Shown: piece by piece, positions 8,800 through 17,005 of the stretch
Layout: every line of letters begins with the position of its first letter
Numbering within the stretch: the first letter of the stretch is position 1
Position numbers and translations under genes: made by a program
Assembly: GCF_000212735.1 (NCBI RefSeq)
Contig: NC_015510.1
Location: 3,188,315 to 3,252,314 of the forward strand
Length of the DNA stretch: 64,000 bases
Direction: 5' to 3'
Source: Haliscomenobacter hydrossis DSM 1100
Lineage (GTDB): Bacteria > Bacteroidota > Bacteroidia > Chitinophagales > Saprospiraceae
Notes under the pieces: model-generated
Database searches by the model: none
What the model saw: the letters and a program-made list of their open reading frames with translations, nothing else
Told to the model about the DNA's origin: nothing

Positions 8800-10272
8800 T
8801 TATTGCAGTAGTTTGGATACTTCCCGCGCAACCACCTGCCCCGAAATCAGGGAAGGAGGCACTCCAGGACCAGGAGTAGTGAGCTGCCCGGTAAAAAATA
8901 GGTTTTTTATTTTTTTGCTCCGCAGTTTAGGTTTCAAAAAAGCAGTTTGAAACAAGGTATTGGCTAAACCATAGGCATTGCCTTTGAACGCATGGTAATC
9001 CGTTTCAAAATCGGCATGCGCGTATGAGCGTTTGTAGACTACAGCAGAACGTATTTCCTGCCCGGTCAAACGCTCCAGCCGCTCCATCACCAGGTTGTAG
9101 TACTGTTCTCTTCTGGCTTCGGTATCCTCCAGATTGGGTGCCACTGGAATCAACACAAAGAGGTTTTCATGGCCTTCTGGTGCAACAGTAGGGTCAGTAA
9201 TGGATGGCGCACAGACGTAAAACAGCGGTTTTTCTGGCCACCGAGGATCGTCGTATATTTCGATGGCGTGCTGGGTAAAGTCTTCATCAAAAAACAGGTT
9301 GTGGTGGTGCAGGTTCTTCAATCGTTTGTTGACCCCCAAATAAAAAAGCAATGATGAAGGTGCCATCACGCGCTTGTCCCAGTACGCGGCATCGTAATTG
9401 CGCTGCTCAGGTGCCAGTACCTGTTGATCAAGGTGGTGGTAGTCGGCACCGCCAACCACTGCATCGGCGGTATATTCGTGATCCTGAGTAATGACTTTGG
9501 TCGCCAGGCCATGGGGTGCTAGGATTTGTTTTACTTCCTGGTTGAGCTGTAGGTCTACACCCAATTCCCGGGCCAAACTGACCATCGCCTCCACAATTTT
9601 GTACATACCTCCCCGGGGATACCAGGTACCCAGAGCCATGTCTGCATAGTTCATCAAACTGTACATGGCCGGAGTTTTGGCCGGAGTCGCTCCAAGAAAC
9701 AACACCGGGAATTCGAGTAATTCGATCAATTGTCGATTGTTGAACAACTGCCGGACATGCGTTGACATACTGGTAAACATTTGTAGCCGAAACATGCTCT
9801 TGAGGAGGCGCAAATCGGCAAACTCCAGGATCGAATGACTGGGTTTGTTGACAAAGTCGGCCATGCCCACCTCATACTTGTATTTGGCCTCTTCCAGAAA
9901 TTTTTTCAGGTTCCTGCTGCTTCCCGGTTCGTAGCGCTCAAACATCGCAAAGAGTTCCTCCATATTGGCGGGCACCTGCATGACCTCATCCTCCCCAAAA
10001 AAAATGGAATACGATGGATCTAAACGCTGAAGTTGATAGTAGTCAGAGGTCTTTTTGCCAAAATGGGCAAAAAACTGCTCAAAAACATCCGGCATCCAGT
10101 ACCAACTTGGCCCCATGTCAAAAACAAAACCATCGGCACTGTACTGTCGGGCCCGGCCACCCGGCACACTGTTTTTTTCCAGTACTGTTACCTCATAACC
10201 TGCTTTAGCCAGGCAACACGCTGCTGCCAAGCCTGCGAAACCCGCTCCTATTACGACCACTTTTTTTGACAA
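8800..10272 (-). CDS. crtI: Phytoene desaturase (CrtI type)
   Basis: 490-residue FAD enzyme that introduces double bonds into phytoene to give lycopene or a related polyene. It has the N-terminal dinucleotide motif VVVIGAGFAGLAAACCLAKAG, the following EKNSVPGGRARQY pattern and, near the C-terminus, the CrtI signature region FFTGQLTTPGPGVPPSLISGQ. The reading frame has no ATG near the Rossmann motif: the codon at 10272 is TTG (read as Met), and the upstream in-frame stop at 10115-10117 of the minus reading lies on the far side, so TTG initiation looks real. It is the first gene of the crt operon. Confidence 0.92.
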   Translation of the reverse strand: MSKKVVVIGAGFAGLAAACCLAKAGYEVTVLEKNSVPGGRARQYSADGFVFDMGPSWYWMPDVFEQFFAHFGKKTSDYYQLQRLDPSYSIFFGEDEVMQVPANMEELFAMFERYEPGSSRNLKKFLEEAKYKYEVGMADFVNKPSHSILEFADLRLLKSMFRLQMFTSMSTHVRQLFNNRQLIELLEFPVLFLGATPAKTPAMYSLMNYADMALGTWYPRGGMYKIVEAMVSLARELGVDLQLNQEVKQILAPHGLATKVITQDHEYTADAVVGGADYHHLDQQVLAPEQRNYDAAYWDKRVMAPSSLLFYLGVNKRLKNLHHHNLFFDEDFTQHAIEIYDDPRWPEKPLFYVCAPSITDPTVAPEGHENLFVLIPVAPNLEDTEARREQYYNLVMERLERLTGQEIRSAVVYKRSYAHADFETDYHAFKGNAYGLANTLFQTAFLKPKLRSKKIKNLFFTGQLTTPGPGVPPSLISGQVVAREVSKLLQ

Positions 10273-10475
10273 GGTATTTTTTTTATCCCGTGAAAACTGG
10301 TAGGGAAACAGCGTTTAACGGCTTTTGTTTAAGCTTTTGGGAATAAAAGTTAGACAAGATGAAGTGCTTTCAAAGACAGACCATAAACCATTTTAGAAAT
10401 AATTTTCAGGCTGGTGCAATATTTTTTCCGCTTCGTTGGTTTTACAATTGATATTCAGTCATTAAACAATGCTAC

Positions 10476-10715
10476 ATGGATCAAACCTTTACTCAAAACA
10501 TGCTTGTTAAATACCTCTATCAGGAAACCTCGGCAGCTGAAACTTTGGCAGTCAGTGAAGCTTTACAGGAAAATGTCCTGTTGCGCGAAGAATATTTGGA
10601 TCTCCGCAAAGCTTACGACCAATTGCCCAAAGTGAAGTTCAACGCCAAGCCATCCACCTTGCAAAACATTCTACAGTACAGCAAACGCTCAACTGCCTTG
10701 CAAGGCCAGGATTAA
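10476..10715 (+). CDS. Small conserved Bacteroidota protein of unknown function
   Basis: 79-residue acidic/helical protein with no signal peptide, Cys or membrane segment. It begins MDQTFTQNMLVKYLYQETSAAE and ends PSTLQNILQYSKRSTALQ. This overall pattern (two short helices, a LREEYxxL segment, then a basic tail) is familiar from small cytoplasmic proteins of Bacteroidota that resemble the N-terminus of anti-sigma factors, but I cannot name a function. It stands alone before recA and is followed by a strong intrinsic terminator, so it is its own transcription unit. Confidence 0.7.
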   Translation: MDQTFTQNMLVKYLYQETSAAETLAVSEALQENVLLREEYLDLRKAYDQLPKVKFNAKPSTLQNILQYSKRSTALQGQD

Positions 10716-10738
10716 GGTACTTATTTTGCAGCACTAAG

Positions 10739-10780
10739 AAGCGGAATCTGATGACTTTCAGGTTCCGCTTTTTTATTTTT
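10739..10780 (+). terminator. Intrinsic terminator after the 79-aa gene
   Basis: A 13-bp stem (AAGCGGAATCTGA paired with TCAGGTTCCGCTT, one G-U pair) spans 10739-10770 and is followed directly by a run of T's. It separates the small upstream gene from the recA promoter. Confidence 0.85.
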
Positions 10781-10811
10781 TTATCTTTTTATAAAAATTG
10801 TTTCACAAAAT

Positions 10812-10842
10812 TTTGCATTTAAAACATTTAATGCTATTTTTG
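10812..10842 (+). promoter_or_regulatory. recA promoter, Bacteroidota consensus
   Basis: TTTG (10812-10815), 19 bp, then TATTTTTG (10835-10842) matches TTTG-N19-TAnnTTTG exactly. It lies 41 bp before the recA ATG. No LexA-type palindrome is obvious around it. Confidence 0.75.
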
Positions 10843-10882
10843 TAAAATCATTTTTGAGCATAAAACGTAATACAAAATCACC

Positions 10883-11944
10883 ATGTCGCAACTGGACAAA
10901 GACCAAAAATTAAAAGCCCTCCAACTTACCATGGATCGTTTGGACAAAACCTACGGTAAGGGTACGGTCATGCGTTTGGGAGACAAGCAAGTAAGCTATG
11001 TCGATGTAATTTCCACTGGCTCAATTGGCTTGGATGTCGCCCTAGGGATCAATGGTTTACCCAAAGGCCGGATCGTAGAAATTTATGGCCCGGAATCTTC
11101 TGGTAAAACCACATTGGCTATTCACGCCATTGCAGAATGTCAAAAACAAGGCGGTATAGCCGCAATTGTGGATGCGGAACACGCTTTTGACCGTTTTTAC
11201 GCCGAAAAACTGGGGGTAAAAACCGATGAGTTGTTGATTTCTCAGCCTGACAATGGTGAACAAGCACTCGAAATTGTTGAAAACCTGATCCGTTCTGGAG
11301 CAATCGACATTATAGTAGTGGACTCCGTAGCTGCTTTGGTTCCCCGCAGTGAAATTGAAGGAGAAATGGGTGACTCTAAAGTGGGTGTACAAGCCCGCCT
11401 GATGTCACAGGCCATGCGTAAACTCACCGGTAGCATTGGCAGAACCAACTGCTGCTGCATCTTCATCAACCAGTTGCGCGAAAAAATTGGGGTGATGTTT
11501 GGCAATCCGGAGACCACTACGGGGGGTAATGCCCTCAAATTTTATGCCTCCATACGCCTTGATATCCGCAAATCAGGTGCTGCCATCAAAGACAAAGACG
11601 GCAATGTGGTCGGCAACCAGGTGAAGGTAACCGTGAAGAAAAATAAATTGGCTCCTCCTTTCCGCGTCGCTACTTTTGACATCGTGTTTGGTGAAGGTAT
11701 CTCCAAAGCAGGTGAAACGGTCGATATGGGAGTAGATTATGAGGTCATCCAAAAGAGTGGTGCCTGGTACAGCTACAATGGAGCCAAAATTGCCCAGGGT
11801 CGTGAGGCCGCCAAGCAGTTCTTACTGGACAATCCTGAAATGGGTGCAGAGCTGGAGCTCAAAATCAAGGAAAAACTTTTATCCAATCCTGAAGCCATCA
11901 AAATTGTGCCCGCTGCTGGTGCACGTGATGATGACGATGAATAA
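10883..11944 (+). CDS. recA: Recombinase RecA
   Basis: 353-residue strand-exchange ATPase for homologous recombination and SOS signalling. Walker A is GPESSGKT at 69-76, followed by the acidic DAEHAFD region and the Walker B-like [15 protein letters not shown]. The L1/L2 DNA-binding loop regions are recognisable ([47 protein letters not shown]). The C-terminus is acidic (DDDDE), as is usual. Length and motifs are fully standard. It has a consensus promoter 41 bp upstream and ends against a large hairpin shared with uppS. Confidence 0.99.
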   Translation: MSQLDKDQKLKALQLTMDRLDKTYGKGTVMRLGDKQVSYVDVISTGSIGLDVALGINGLPKGRIVEIYGPESSGKTTLAIHAIAECQKQGGIAAIVDAEHAFDRFYAEKLGVKTDELLISQPDNGEQALEIVENLIRSGAIDIIVVDSVAALVPRSEIEGEMGDSKVGVQARLMSQAMRKLTGSIGRTNCCCIFINQLREKIGVMFGNPETTTGGNALKFYASIRLDIRKSGAAIKDKDGNVVGNQVKVTVKKNKLAPPFRVATFDIVFGEGISKAGETVDMGVDYEVIQKSGAWYSYNGAKIAQGREAAKQFLLDNPEMGAELELKIKEKLLSNPEAIKIVPAAGARDDDDE

Positions 11945-11947
11945 ATA

Positions 11948-12013
11948 GTTGAACACTTCGGCTTCGCTCAGTGTCCGGAATGTTGGTCACCGAGCGAAGC
12001 CGAGGTGTTCAAC
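11948..12013. repeat. 22-bp inverted repeat between convergent recA and uppS
   Basis: Arms 11948-11969 and 11992-12013 are complementary with one G-U position. The core words (CTTCGGCTTCGCTCAG, GAGCGAAGCCGAGG) are of the REP-like kind often seen between Bacteroidota genes. It overlaps the last 5 bp of uppS and probably ends transcription from both sides. Confidence 0.75.
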
Positions 12014-12755
12014 TCTTCAACTTTACTTCCTCAATCTTTCCAAACCTGCGCTCGCGGTTTTGAAAATCAATAATGGCCTGAAAGAAATGTTCTTTGTGAA
12101 AATCAGGCCATAAAGTAGGGGTAAAATAAAATTCAGCATAAGCCAATTGCCAGAGCAGAAAATTGCTCAATCGATTCTCTCCACTCGTCCGGATCAACAA
12201 TTCAGGATCAGGAATCCCTTTGGTGGAAAGGGCATTGGCGAAGGTTGCTTCATTGATGTCTTCAATTTCCATTTTGCCGTCTTTCACCAAAGCAGCCATC
12301 TGACGACTTGCTTCCAATATCTCCCACTTCGCACTATAGTTGAGTGCCAATACAAGCGTCATGCGGGTGTTGGTGCGGGTATTGGCAATGCCATCCAAAA
12401 GCGCACGGTGAGTACTGCCAGGTAACTTACTAAGGTCGCCAATAGCTTCCAGGCGAATGTTATTTTTATTAAGCGTGGCAATTTCCTTGTGCAACGTATC
12501 AACCAATAAGGTCATGAGTGCATCCACTTCAAACTTGGGGCGTCCCCAATTTTCCGTAGAAAAAGCGTAAAGCGTCAAGTATTTCACACCAAGTTCCGCA
12601 GCTGCTTCGGTCGTTTCCCGAACGGCTTTGACTCCGTTGCGATGCCCAAACACCCTTGGCTGCCCATGCTGCTTGGCCCAACGTCCATTACCGTCCATAA
12701 TGATGGCAATGTGCTGAGGCAAGCGGTCAGTATCAATCAGTTGTTTTAAGTCCAT
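12009..12755 (-). CDS. uppS: Isoprenyl transferase (undecaprenyl diphosphate synthase)
   Basis: 248-residue cis-prenyltransferase making the C55 lipid carrier for peptidoglycan and surface polysaccharides. The catalytic Asp is D21 in IAIIMDGNGRWAKQHG. Further family blocks are visible: GHRNGVKAV, LTLYAFSTENWGRP, and the late PDPELLIRTSGENRLSNFLLWQLAYAE with the diphosphate-binding Arg residues. Length is normal. It is read leftward and meets recA tail to tail. Its product feeds the transferase encoded at 14.7 kb. Confidence 0.97.
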   Translation of the reverse strand: MDLKQLIDTDRLPQHIAIIMDGNGRWAKQHGQPRVFGHRNGVKAVRETTEAAAELGVKYLTLYAFSTENWGRPKFEVDALMTLLVDTLHKEIATLNKNNIRLEAIGDLSKLPGSTHRALLDGIANTRTNTRMTLVLALNYSAKWEILEASRQMAALVKDGKMEIEDINEATFANALSTKGIPDPELLIRTSGENRLSNFLLWQLAYAEFYFTPTLWPDFHKEHFFQAIIDFQNRERRFGKIEEVKLKS

Positions 12756-12935
12756 CTTGCAAAAATAAAAAGAAATGCTAGGTTTTTAAATTCATATGCT
12801 ACCGCATTTCCTTATCTTGCCTGATAAACTTAACCAAAGTTCAATGGTACTATAATTTTTTGCCGCAGAAAAAGTTTTATTGCAAACAGAGCATCACAAT
12901 CGGCTGGTAATGTCAACCAATAACCCTGAAAATTT

Positions 12936-14660
12936 ATGATGAAGGAGACCATCGATACCGAGGTAATGAAATTTGAAGAGTTTGAATATAAGCGGCCAGA
13001 TATGGTGCAACTCTCTTCTGATTTTGAGCGCTTATTTGCAGCGTTTAGTCAGGCAGGCTCCTTTGAGCAACAACAGGAGATTTTCCACGAAATCAATGAG
13101 ATCCGGGTATTGTTCGCCAGCATGTACAACATCTGCCACATCCGGCATACCATCGATACCCGTGATGCCTTTTACGAAGCCGAGAATGATTTCTTCAACC
13201 AGGAACTCCCGAATTTTCAGGCGTTCAATACCGAATTGAACAATAAGTTATTGGCTTCTCCTTATCGCGATGCCTTTGAACGCCAATGGGGAGAACAGCT
13301 TTTCAGGATAGCGGAACTCAACCGCCGTACTTTTGCGCCAGAAGTACTTGCCGATCTTCAGGAAGAAAATCGGCTGAGTAGTGAGTACGTGCTCATCAAA
13401 GCAGGAGCCCAAATTGATTTCCAGGGAGAAAAATTCAACTTATCGGCACTTTTGCCCCATGAGTTGTCTGCGGACCGGGCTACCCGCCAATCCGCCAGTG
13501 AAGCAAAATGGTCCTTTTTCGCAGGGCACGCAGGAGAGGTTGAAAGCATTTTTGATCAATTGGTCAAAACCCGGCATGGTATTGCCCAGAAGCTCGGTTA
13601 TCCGAATTTTACCAGTCTGGGTTACGACAGATTGACCCGTTCGGATTATACTGCGGAACAAGTTGTTGGTTTCCGCGAGGAAATCGCCAAACACATCGTA
13701 CCCCTGGCCAGCCGCTTGTACGAGCGGCAACAAAAACGCCTCAACCTGGATAAGTTGTACTATTACGATGAAGAGTTTCGCTTTGCATCCGGCAACCCCA
13801 AACCTCAAGGGCCCCCTTCCTGGATCGTGCAGCAAGCCCAACACATGTACCGTGAAATGTCGGAGGAAACCGATGAGTTTTTCACCTTGATGCAAGAGGC
13901 ACACCTCATGGATCTGGAGAACAAAGACGGCAAAGCCACCGGAGGTTACTGCACCTATATCGAACAATACCGCACGCCTTATATTTTTTCCAACTTCAAT
14001 GGTACCAGTGGAGACGTGGACGTACTCACCCATGAGTGTGGTCATGCCTTTCAGGTATTTAGCAGCCGGGACATCGGCCTGAGTGATTACAAATGGCCCA
14101 CCTACGAAGCCTGTGAAATCCATTCCATGAGCATGGAGTTTTTTGCCTGGCCCTGGATGAATTTATTTTTTGGCCCACAGGCTGATAAATACAAATTCAT
14201 GCATTTGTCCAATGCCATTTACTTTTTGCCCTATGGCAGCGCAATTGATGAATTTCAGCATATCGTGTACGCCAATCCGGAGATGAGCCCTGCCGAGCGC
14301 AACCAGGTATGGTCAAATTTGGAAAAGAAATACTTGCCTCAACGAAATTATGGCGACAATGCTTTCTTAAAGAATGGTGGCTATTGGCAGAGGCAAGGGC
14401 ATGTATTTACTACCCCATTTTACTATATCGATTACGTACTCGCCCAAATTTGTGCCTTTCAGTATTGGAAATGGGATCAGCAGGATCATGCCAGTGCCTG
14501 GGAAAGCTACGTAAGACTGTGCAAAGCGGGAGGCAGCAAGTCCTTCCTGGAATTGGTGGATCTGGCTGGAATCAATTCACCCTTCCAGAAAGGCTGTGTA
14601 GAGGCCGTAGCTCAGGAAATATCCAATTGGTTAGAAAGTATTGACGATTCCCGTTTTTGA
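12936..14660 (+). CDS. M3-family oligoendopeptidase
   Basis: 574-residue zinc metallopeptidase that probably cleaves oligopeptides in the cytoplasm; no signal peptide is present. The zinc site HECGH is at about 366-370 (VDVLTHECGHAFQVF), and the third ligand region follows (ACEIHSMSMEFFAWPW). The N-terminal half is helical, as in the PepF/M3 family. The stop codon overlaps a possible TTG start of the next gene, but the likely ATG of that gene is 48 bp downstream. Probably one transcript with the glycosyl-1-phosphate transferase, though the functions are not obviously linked. Confidence 0.92.
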   Translation: MMKETIDTEVMKFEEFEYKRPDMVQLSSDFERLFAAFSQAGSFEQQQEIFHEINEIRVLFASMYNICHIRHTIDTRDAFYEAENDFFNQELPNFQAFNTELNNKLLASPYRDAFERQWGEQLFRIAELNRRTFAPEVLADLQEENRLSSEYVLIKAGAQIDFQGEKFNLSALLPHELSADRATRQSASEAKWSFFAGHAGEVESIFDQLVKTRHGIAQKLGYPNFTSLGYDRLTRSDYTAEQVVGFREEIAKHIVPLASRLYERQQKRLNLDKLYYYDEEFRFASGNPKPQGPPSWIVQQAQHMYREMSEETDEFFTLMQEAHLMDLENKDGKATGGYCTYIEQYRTPYIFSNFNGTSGDVDVLTHECGHAFQVFSSRDIGLSDYKWPTYEACEIHSMSMEFFAWPWMNLFFGPQADKYKFMHLSNAIYFLPYGSAIDEFQHIVYANPEMSPAERNQVWSNLEKKYLPQRNYGDNAFLKNGGYWQRQGHVFTTPFYYIDYVLAQICAFQYWKWDQQDHASAWESYVRLCKAGGSKSFLELVDLAGINSPFQKGCVEAVAQEISNWLESIDDSRF

Positions 14661-14707
14661 CCCGAGAACATAGTAATCCGATTTTTGTAGAAAAAATTCC
14701 TGATCCC

Positions 14708-15790
14708 ATGGAACTCATTATCCAATGCTTTCTCACGGCATTTATATTGACTTATTTTGCTATTCCATCCATTATCAGGATAGCGTTGGCAAAAAACCTG
14801 ATGGATGATCCAGGAGAAAGAAGTTCGCATGAGGTAAGTACACCATCACTAGGAGGCATTGCTGTTTTTGGGGGAGTCATTTTTGCCATCATTATGTGGA
14901 CCCCAAGTCCTGTTTTTTCCCAGGTTCAGTACTTGTTGGGGGCATTTGTGATTATTTTTCTGATTGGTGCCAAGGACGATATTGCTCCGGTATCTCCCGA
15001 CAAAAAACTACTTGCCCAGGTATTCGCAGCTACCATTATCGTGGTCAAATCTGATGTTCAGCTCCATAGTTTTCATGGGCTATTGGGTATTCACAATGCG
15101 TTTCATCCGCTGTTCTACCTCTTTGTATCCATTTTCACCATCCTGGTTTTGGTCAATGCCTTCAACCTTATTGATGGCATAGATGGCCTGGCCGCTTGTA
15201 TCGGTGCCTTGATTTGTGGAGTCTTGGGTTGCTGGTTTTATTTAACTGGCCAAATTGAATATACGGCAGTTGCCTTTGCCTCAATGGGTGGTATTTTGGC
15301 TTTTTTGCGCTACAACATTTCCCCTGCCCAAATTTTCATGGGCGATACAGGTTCCTTGCTCATTGGGTTAATTTGTGCTACCCTGATTGTCAAATTCATC
15401 GACTTCAATCATAACCTTCCCATTGATCACGCTTACCGCTTCAATGGCGCACCAGCTGTGGCGATTGGCATTATGATCATTCCCATTTTTGATACCCTGC
15501 GGGTGTTCATTACCAGAATGATGCGGGGTACCTCGCCATTCAGACCCGATCGGCGGCATATCCATCATCTGTTGATCGACAATGGATACAGCCACATGGA
15601 AGCTACTGCCATTTTGGTTTTTGTCAACACTGCTTTTATCTTGTTTGTGTTTACTTTTCATTCCATGCTCAATATGCATTGGCTTATTCTCATCATGGGT
15701 TTGGTCGCGGGTGGACTTACTTATTACCTACACAAACGGGTATTGGCCATTAGGAAGATTGCCAAACTTCAACTTAACGAAACGACATGA
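14708..15790 (+). CDS. Undecaprenyl-phosphate sugar-1-phosphate transferase (MraY/WecA family)
   Basis: Polytopic membrane enzyme of about 360 residues with some ten helices. It transfers a sugar phosphate (usually GlcNAc-1-P in WecA/TagO) to undecaprenyl phosphate, the first step of a surface polymer. Motifs include LVNAFNLIDGIDGLAACIG, the Asp pair in LIGAKDDIAPVSP, MGDTGSLLIGL, and the cytoplasmic basic/His loop PFRPDRRHIHHLLIDNG typical of WecA-like rather than MraY enzymes. The extended reading starts at a TTG inside the upstream stop; I prefer the ATG at 14708, which starts just before the first helix (MELIIQCFLTAFILTYF). Sugar specificity cannot be read directly. Confidence 0.9.
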   Translation: MELIIQCFLTAFILTYFAIPSIIRIALAKNLMDDPGERSSHEVSTPSLGGIAVFGGVIFAIIMWTPSPVFSQVQYLLGAFVIIFLIGAKDDIAPVSPDKKLLAQVFAATIIVVKSDVQLHSFHGLLGIHNAFHPLFYLFVSIFTILVLVNAFNLIDGIDGLAACIGALICGVLGCWFYLTGQIEYTAVAFASMGGILAFLRYNISPAQIFMGDTGSLLIGLICATLIVKFIDFNHNLPIDHAYRFNGAPAVAIGIMIIPIFDTLRVFITRMMRGTSPFRPDRRHIHHLLIDNGYSHMEATAILVFVNTAFILFVFTFHSMLNMHWLILIMGLVAGGLTYYLHKRVLAIRKIAKLQLNETT

Positions 15791-15921
15791 TCAATTGGTG
15801 GATGATATTTTTGGAATTCAAAAAGCCCTCGCCCTTCTCAATTTTTTTTTTGCTTCAATCCATCCACTACAGCAAATTTGCCCAAAAAGTTGCAGTTTTG
15901 CAGCTAATTAACGCATGCACA

Positions 15922-16095
15922 ATGAAAAGTAAACAAATCTTGGTAGGCATTTTGATCGTGGCGATGGTTGGTGCCGGGATATCTCAATTGATGCCAACCC
16001 TCAACATTATGGCCAGCAATGCCTTTTCCTTGATCGGGATCATCGTCGTGGTGGGTCTTTTGGGCTATGGCGCTTACCGTATTTTGCAGGATTAA
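15922..16095 (+). CDS. Small two-helix membrane protein
   Basis: 57-residue hydrophobic protein starting MKSKQILVGILIVAMVGAG. It shows two membrane spans (ILVGILIVAMVGAGISQLM and AFSLIGIIVVVGLLGYGAY) around a short loop. A longer reading from 15787 adds 45 residues without helix pattern; I chose the internal ATG because the coding signal begins there. No known family recognised. It lies behind the sugar-phosphate transferase gene and converges on punA. Confidence 0.5.
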   Translation: MKSKQILVGILIVAMVGAGISQLMPTLNIMASNAFSLIGIIVVVGLLGYGAYRILQD

Positions 16096-16100
16096 CCTCA

Positions 16101-16138
16101 TTTAGCGCGCTTGTAAATAGTCTACACGCGCTCTAAAG
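16101..16138. terminator. Hairpin between convergent genes
   Basis: TTTAGCGCGCTTGTA pairs imperfectly with TACACGCGCTCTAAA across a short loop. It overlaps the punA stop and may end transcripts from both sides. Confidence 0.45.
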
Positions 16139-16954
16139 TTCTGCCAAAAGGGCTTTGATGATTCCCGACAAGCGTTTTTCTGCACCCTTTGCCACTGCGA
16201 CTACATCGTCGAGGCTGGTTTCCCGTATGTCCTCAATGGGAAAACAACGGTTGGTGGCAATGCTTACCACAAGCAGGGGTAAATCCATATGCCGGGCTAC
16301 CAATACCTCGGGTACGGTAGACATGCCAACTACGTCCGCGCCCATGAGGTGAGCAAAATTGTATTCCGCAGGGGTCTCCAAATTGGGGCCTTGCAGTCCC
16401 AAATAAACACCTTCGTGTGCAGCTACCCCTTGTGCCCGGGCAATCTCCAGCGCTCGGGCATTGAGTTTTCGATCGTAGGCGTGCAGCATATCGGGAAAAC
16501 GAGGCCCCAGGCGCTCATCGTTGTGTCCCCGTAGTGGATTGTCTGCTTGTAAGTTGATGTGGTCTTTCAGAAAAATCAAATCTCCGGCGTAAATGTGTTG
16601 GTTCACACTGCCCGCTGCGTTGCTGATGAACAGGCGCTGAATGCCCAGGAATTTCATCACCCGTACCGGGAAGGTGATTTGTTGCATGGTGTAGCCTTCG
16701 TAATAGTGAAAACGGCCCGCCATGGCCACCACCTTGCGGCCTGCCAGGTATCCAAATACCAATTCCCCCTTATGGCTTTCCACCGTAGAGACAGGAAAAT
16801 AGGGAATTTCTTTATAAGGAAAAACGGCTACACGATCGATTTCCTGTGCTAAATCACTCAAGCCAGTACCGAGGATGATGCCAAAATCAGGTTCAAAGTC
16901 AGTCTTTGAACGAAGGAACGCCAAGGCTTCCTGGATTTGATCGTAGAGTTGCAT
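16133..16954 (-). CDS. punA: Purine nucleoside phosphorylase
   Basis: 273-residue trimeric-type (class II/MTAP-PNP) enzyme that splits inosine or guanosine with phosphate for purine salvage. Phosphate-site and substrate motifs: GIILGTGLSDLA at the N-terminus, the conserved SHKGELVFGYLAGRKVVAMAGRFHYYEG block, NAAGSVNQ, and DVVGMSTVPEVLVARH near the C-terminus. Length fits PunA. No genes of the same pathway lie next to it. The distinction from methylthioadenosine phosphorylase rests on overall pattern, so the call is good but not absolute. Confidence 0.93.
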   Translation of the reverse strand: MQLYDQIQEALAFLRSKTDFEPDFGIILGTGLSDLAQEIDRVAVFPYKEIPYFPVSTVESHKGELVFGYLAGRKVVAMAGRFHYYEGYTMQQITFPVRVMKFLGIQRLFISNAAGSVNQHIYAGDLIFLKDHINLQADNPLRGHNDERLGPRFPDMLHAYDRKLNARALEIARAQGVAAHEGVYLGLQGPNLETPAEYNFAHLMGADVVGMSTVPEVLVARHMDLPLLVVSIATNRCFPIEDIRETSLDDVVAVAKGAEKRLSGIIKALLAEL

Positions 16955-17005
16955 AACGGATTAAATTGCCGCTCAAAGATACGAGGAATGCTGGCAATTT
17001 TACCA

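Noticed and set aside
12760-12767. Leaderless promoter -7 (TATTTTTG, minus strand) 5 bp before uppS
   Set aside because: No -33 element at the right distance, so the match may be chance in an A/T-rich tract.
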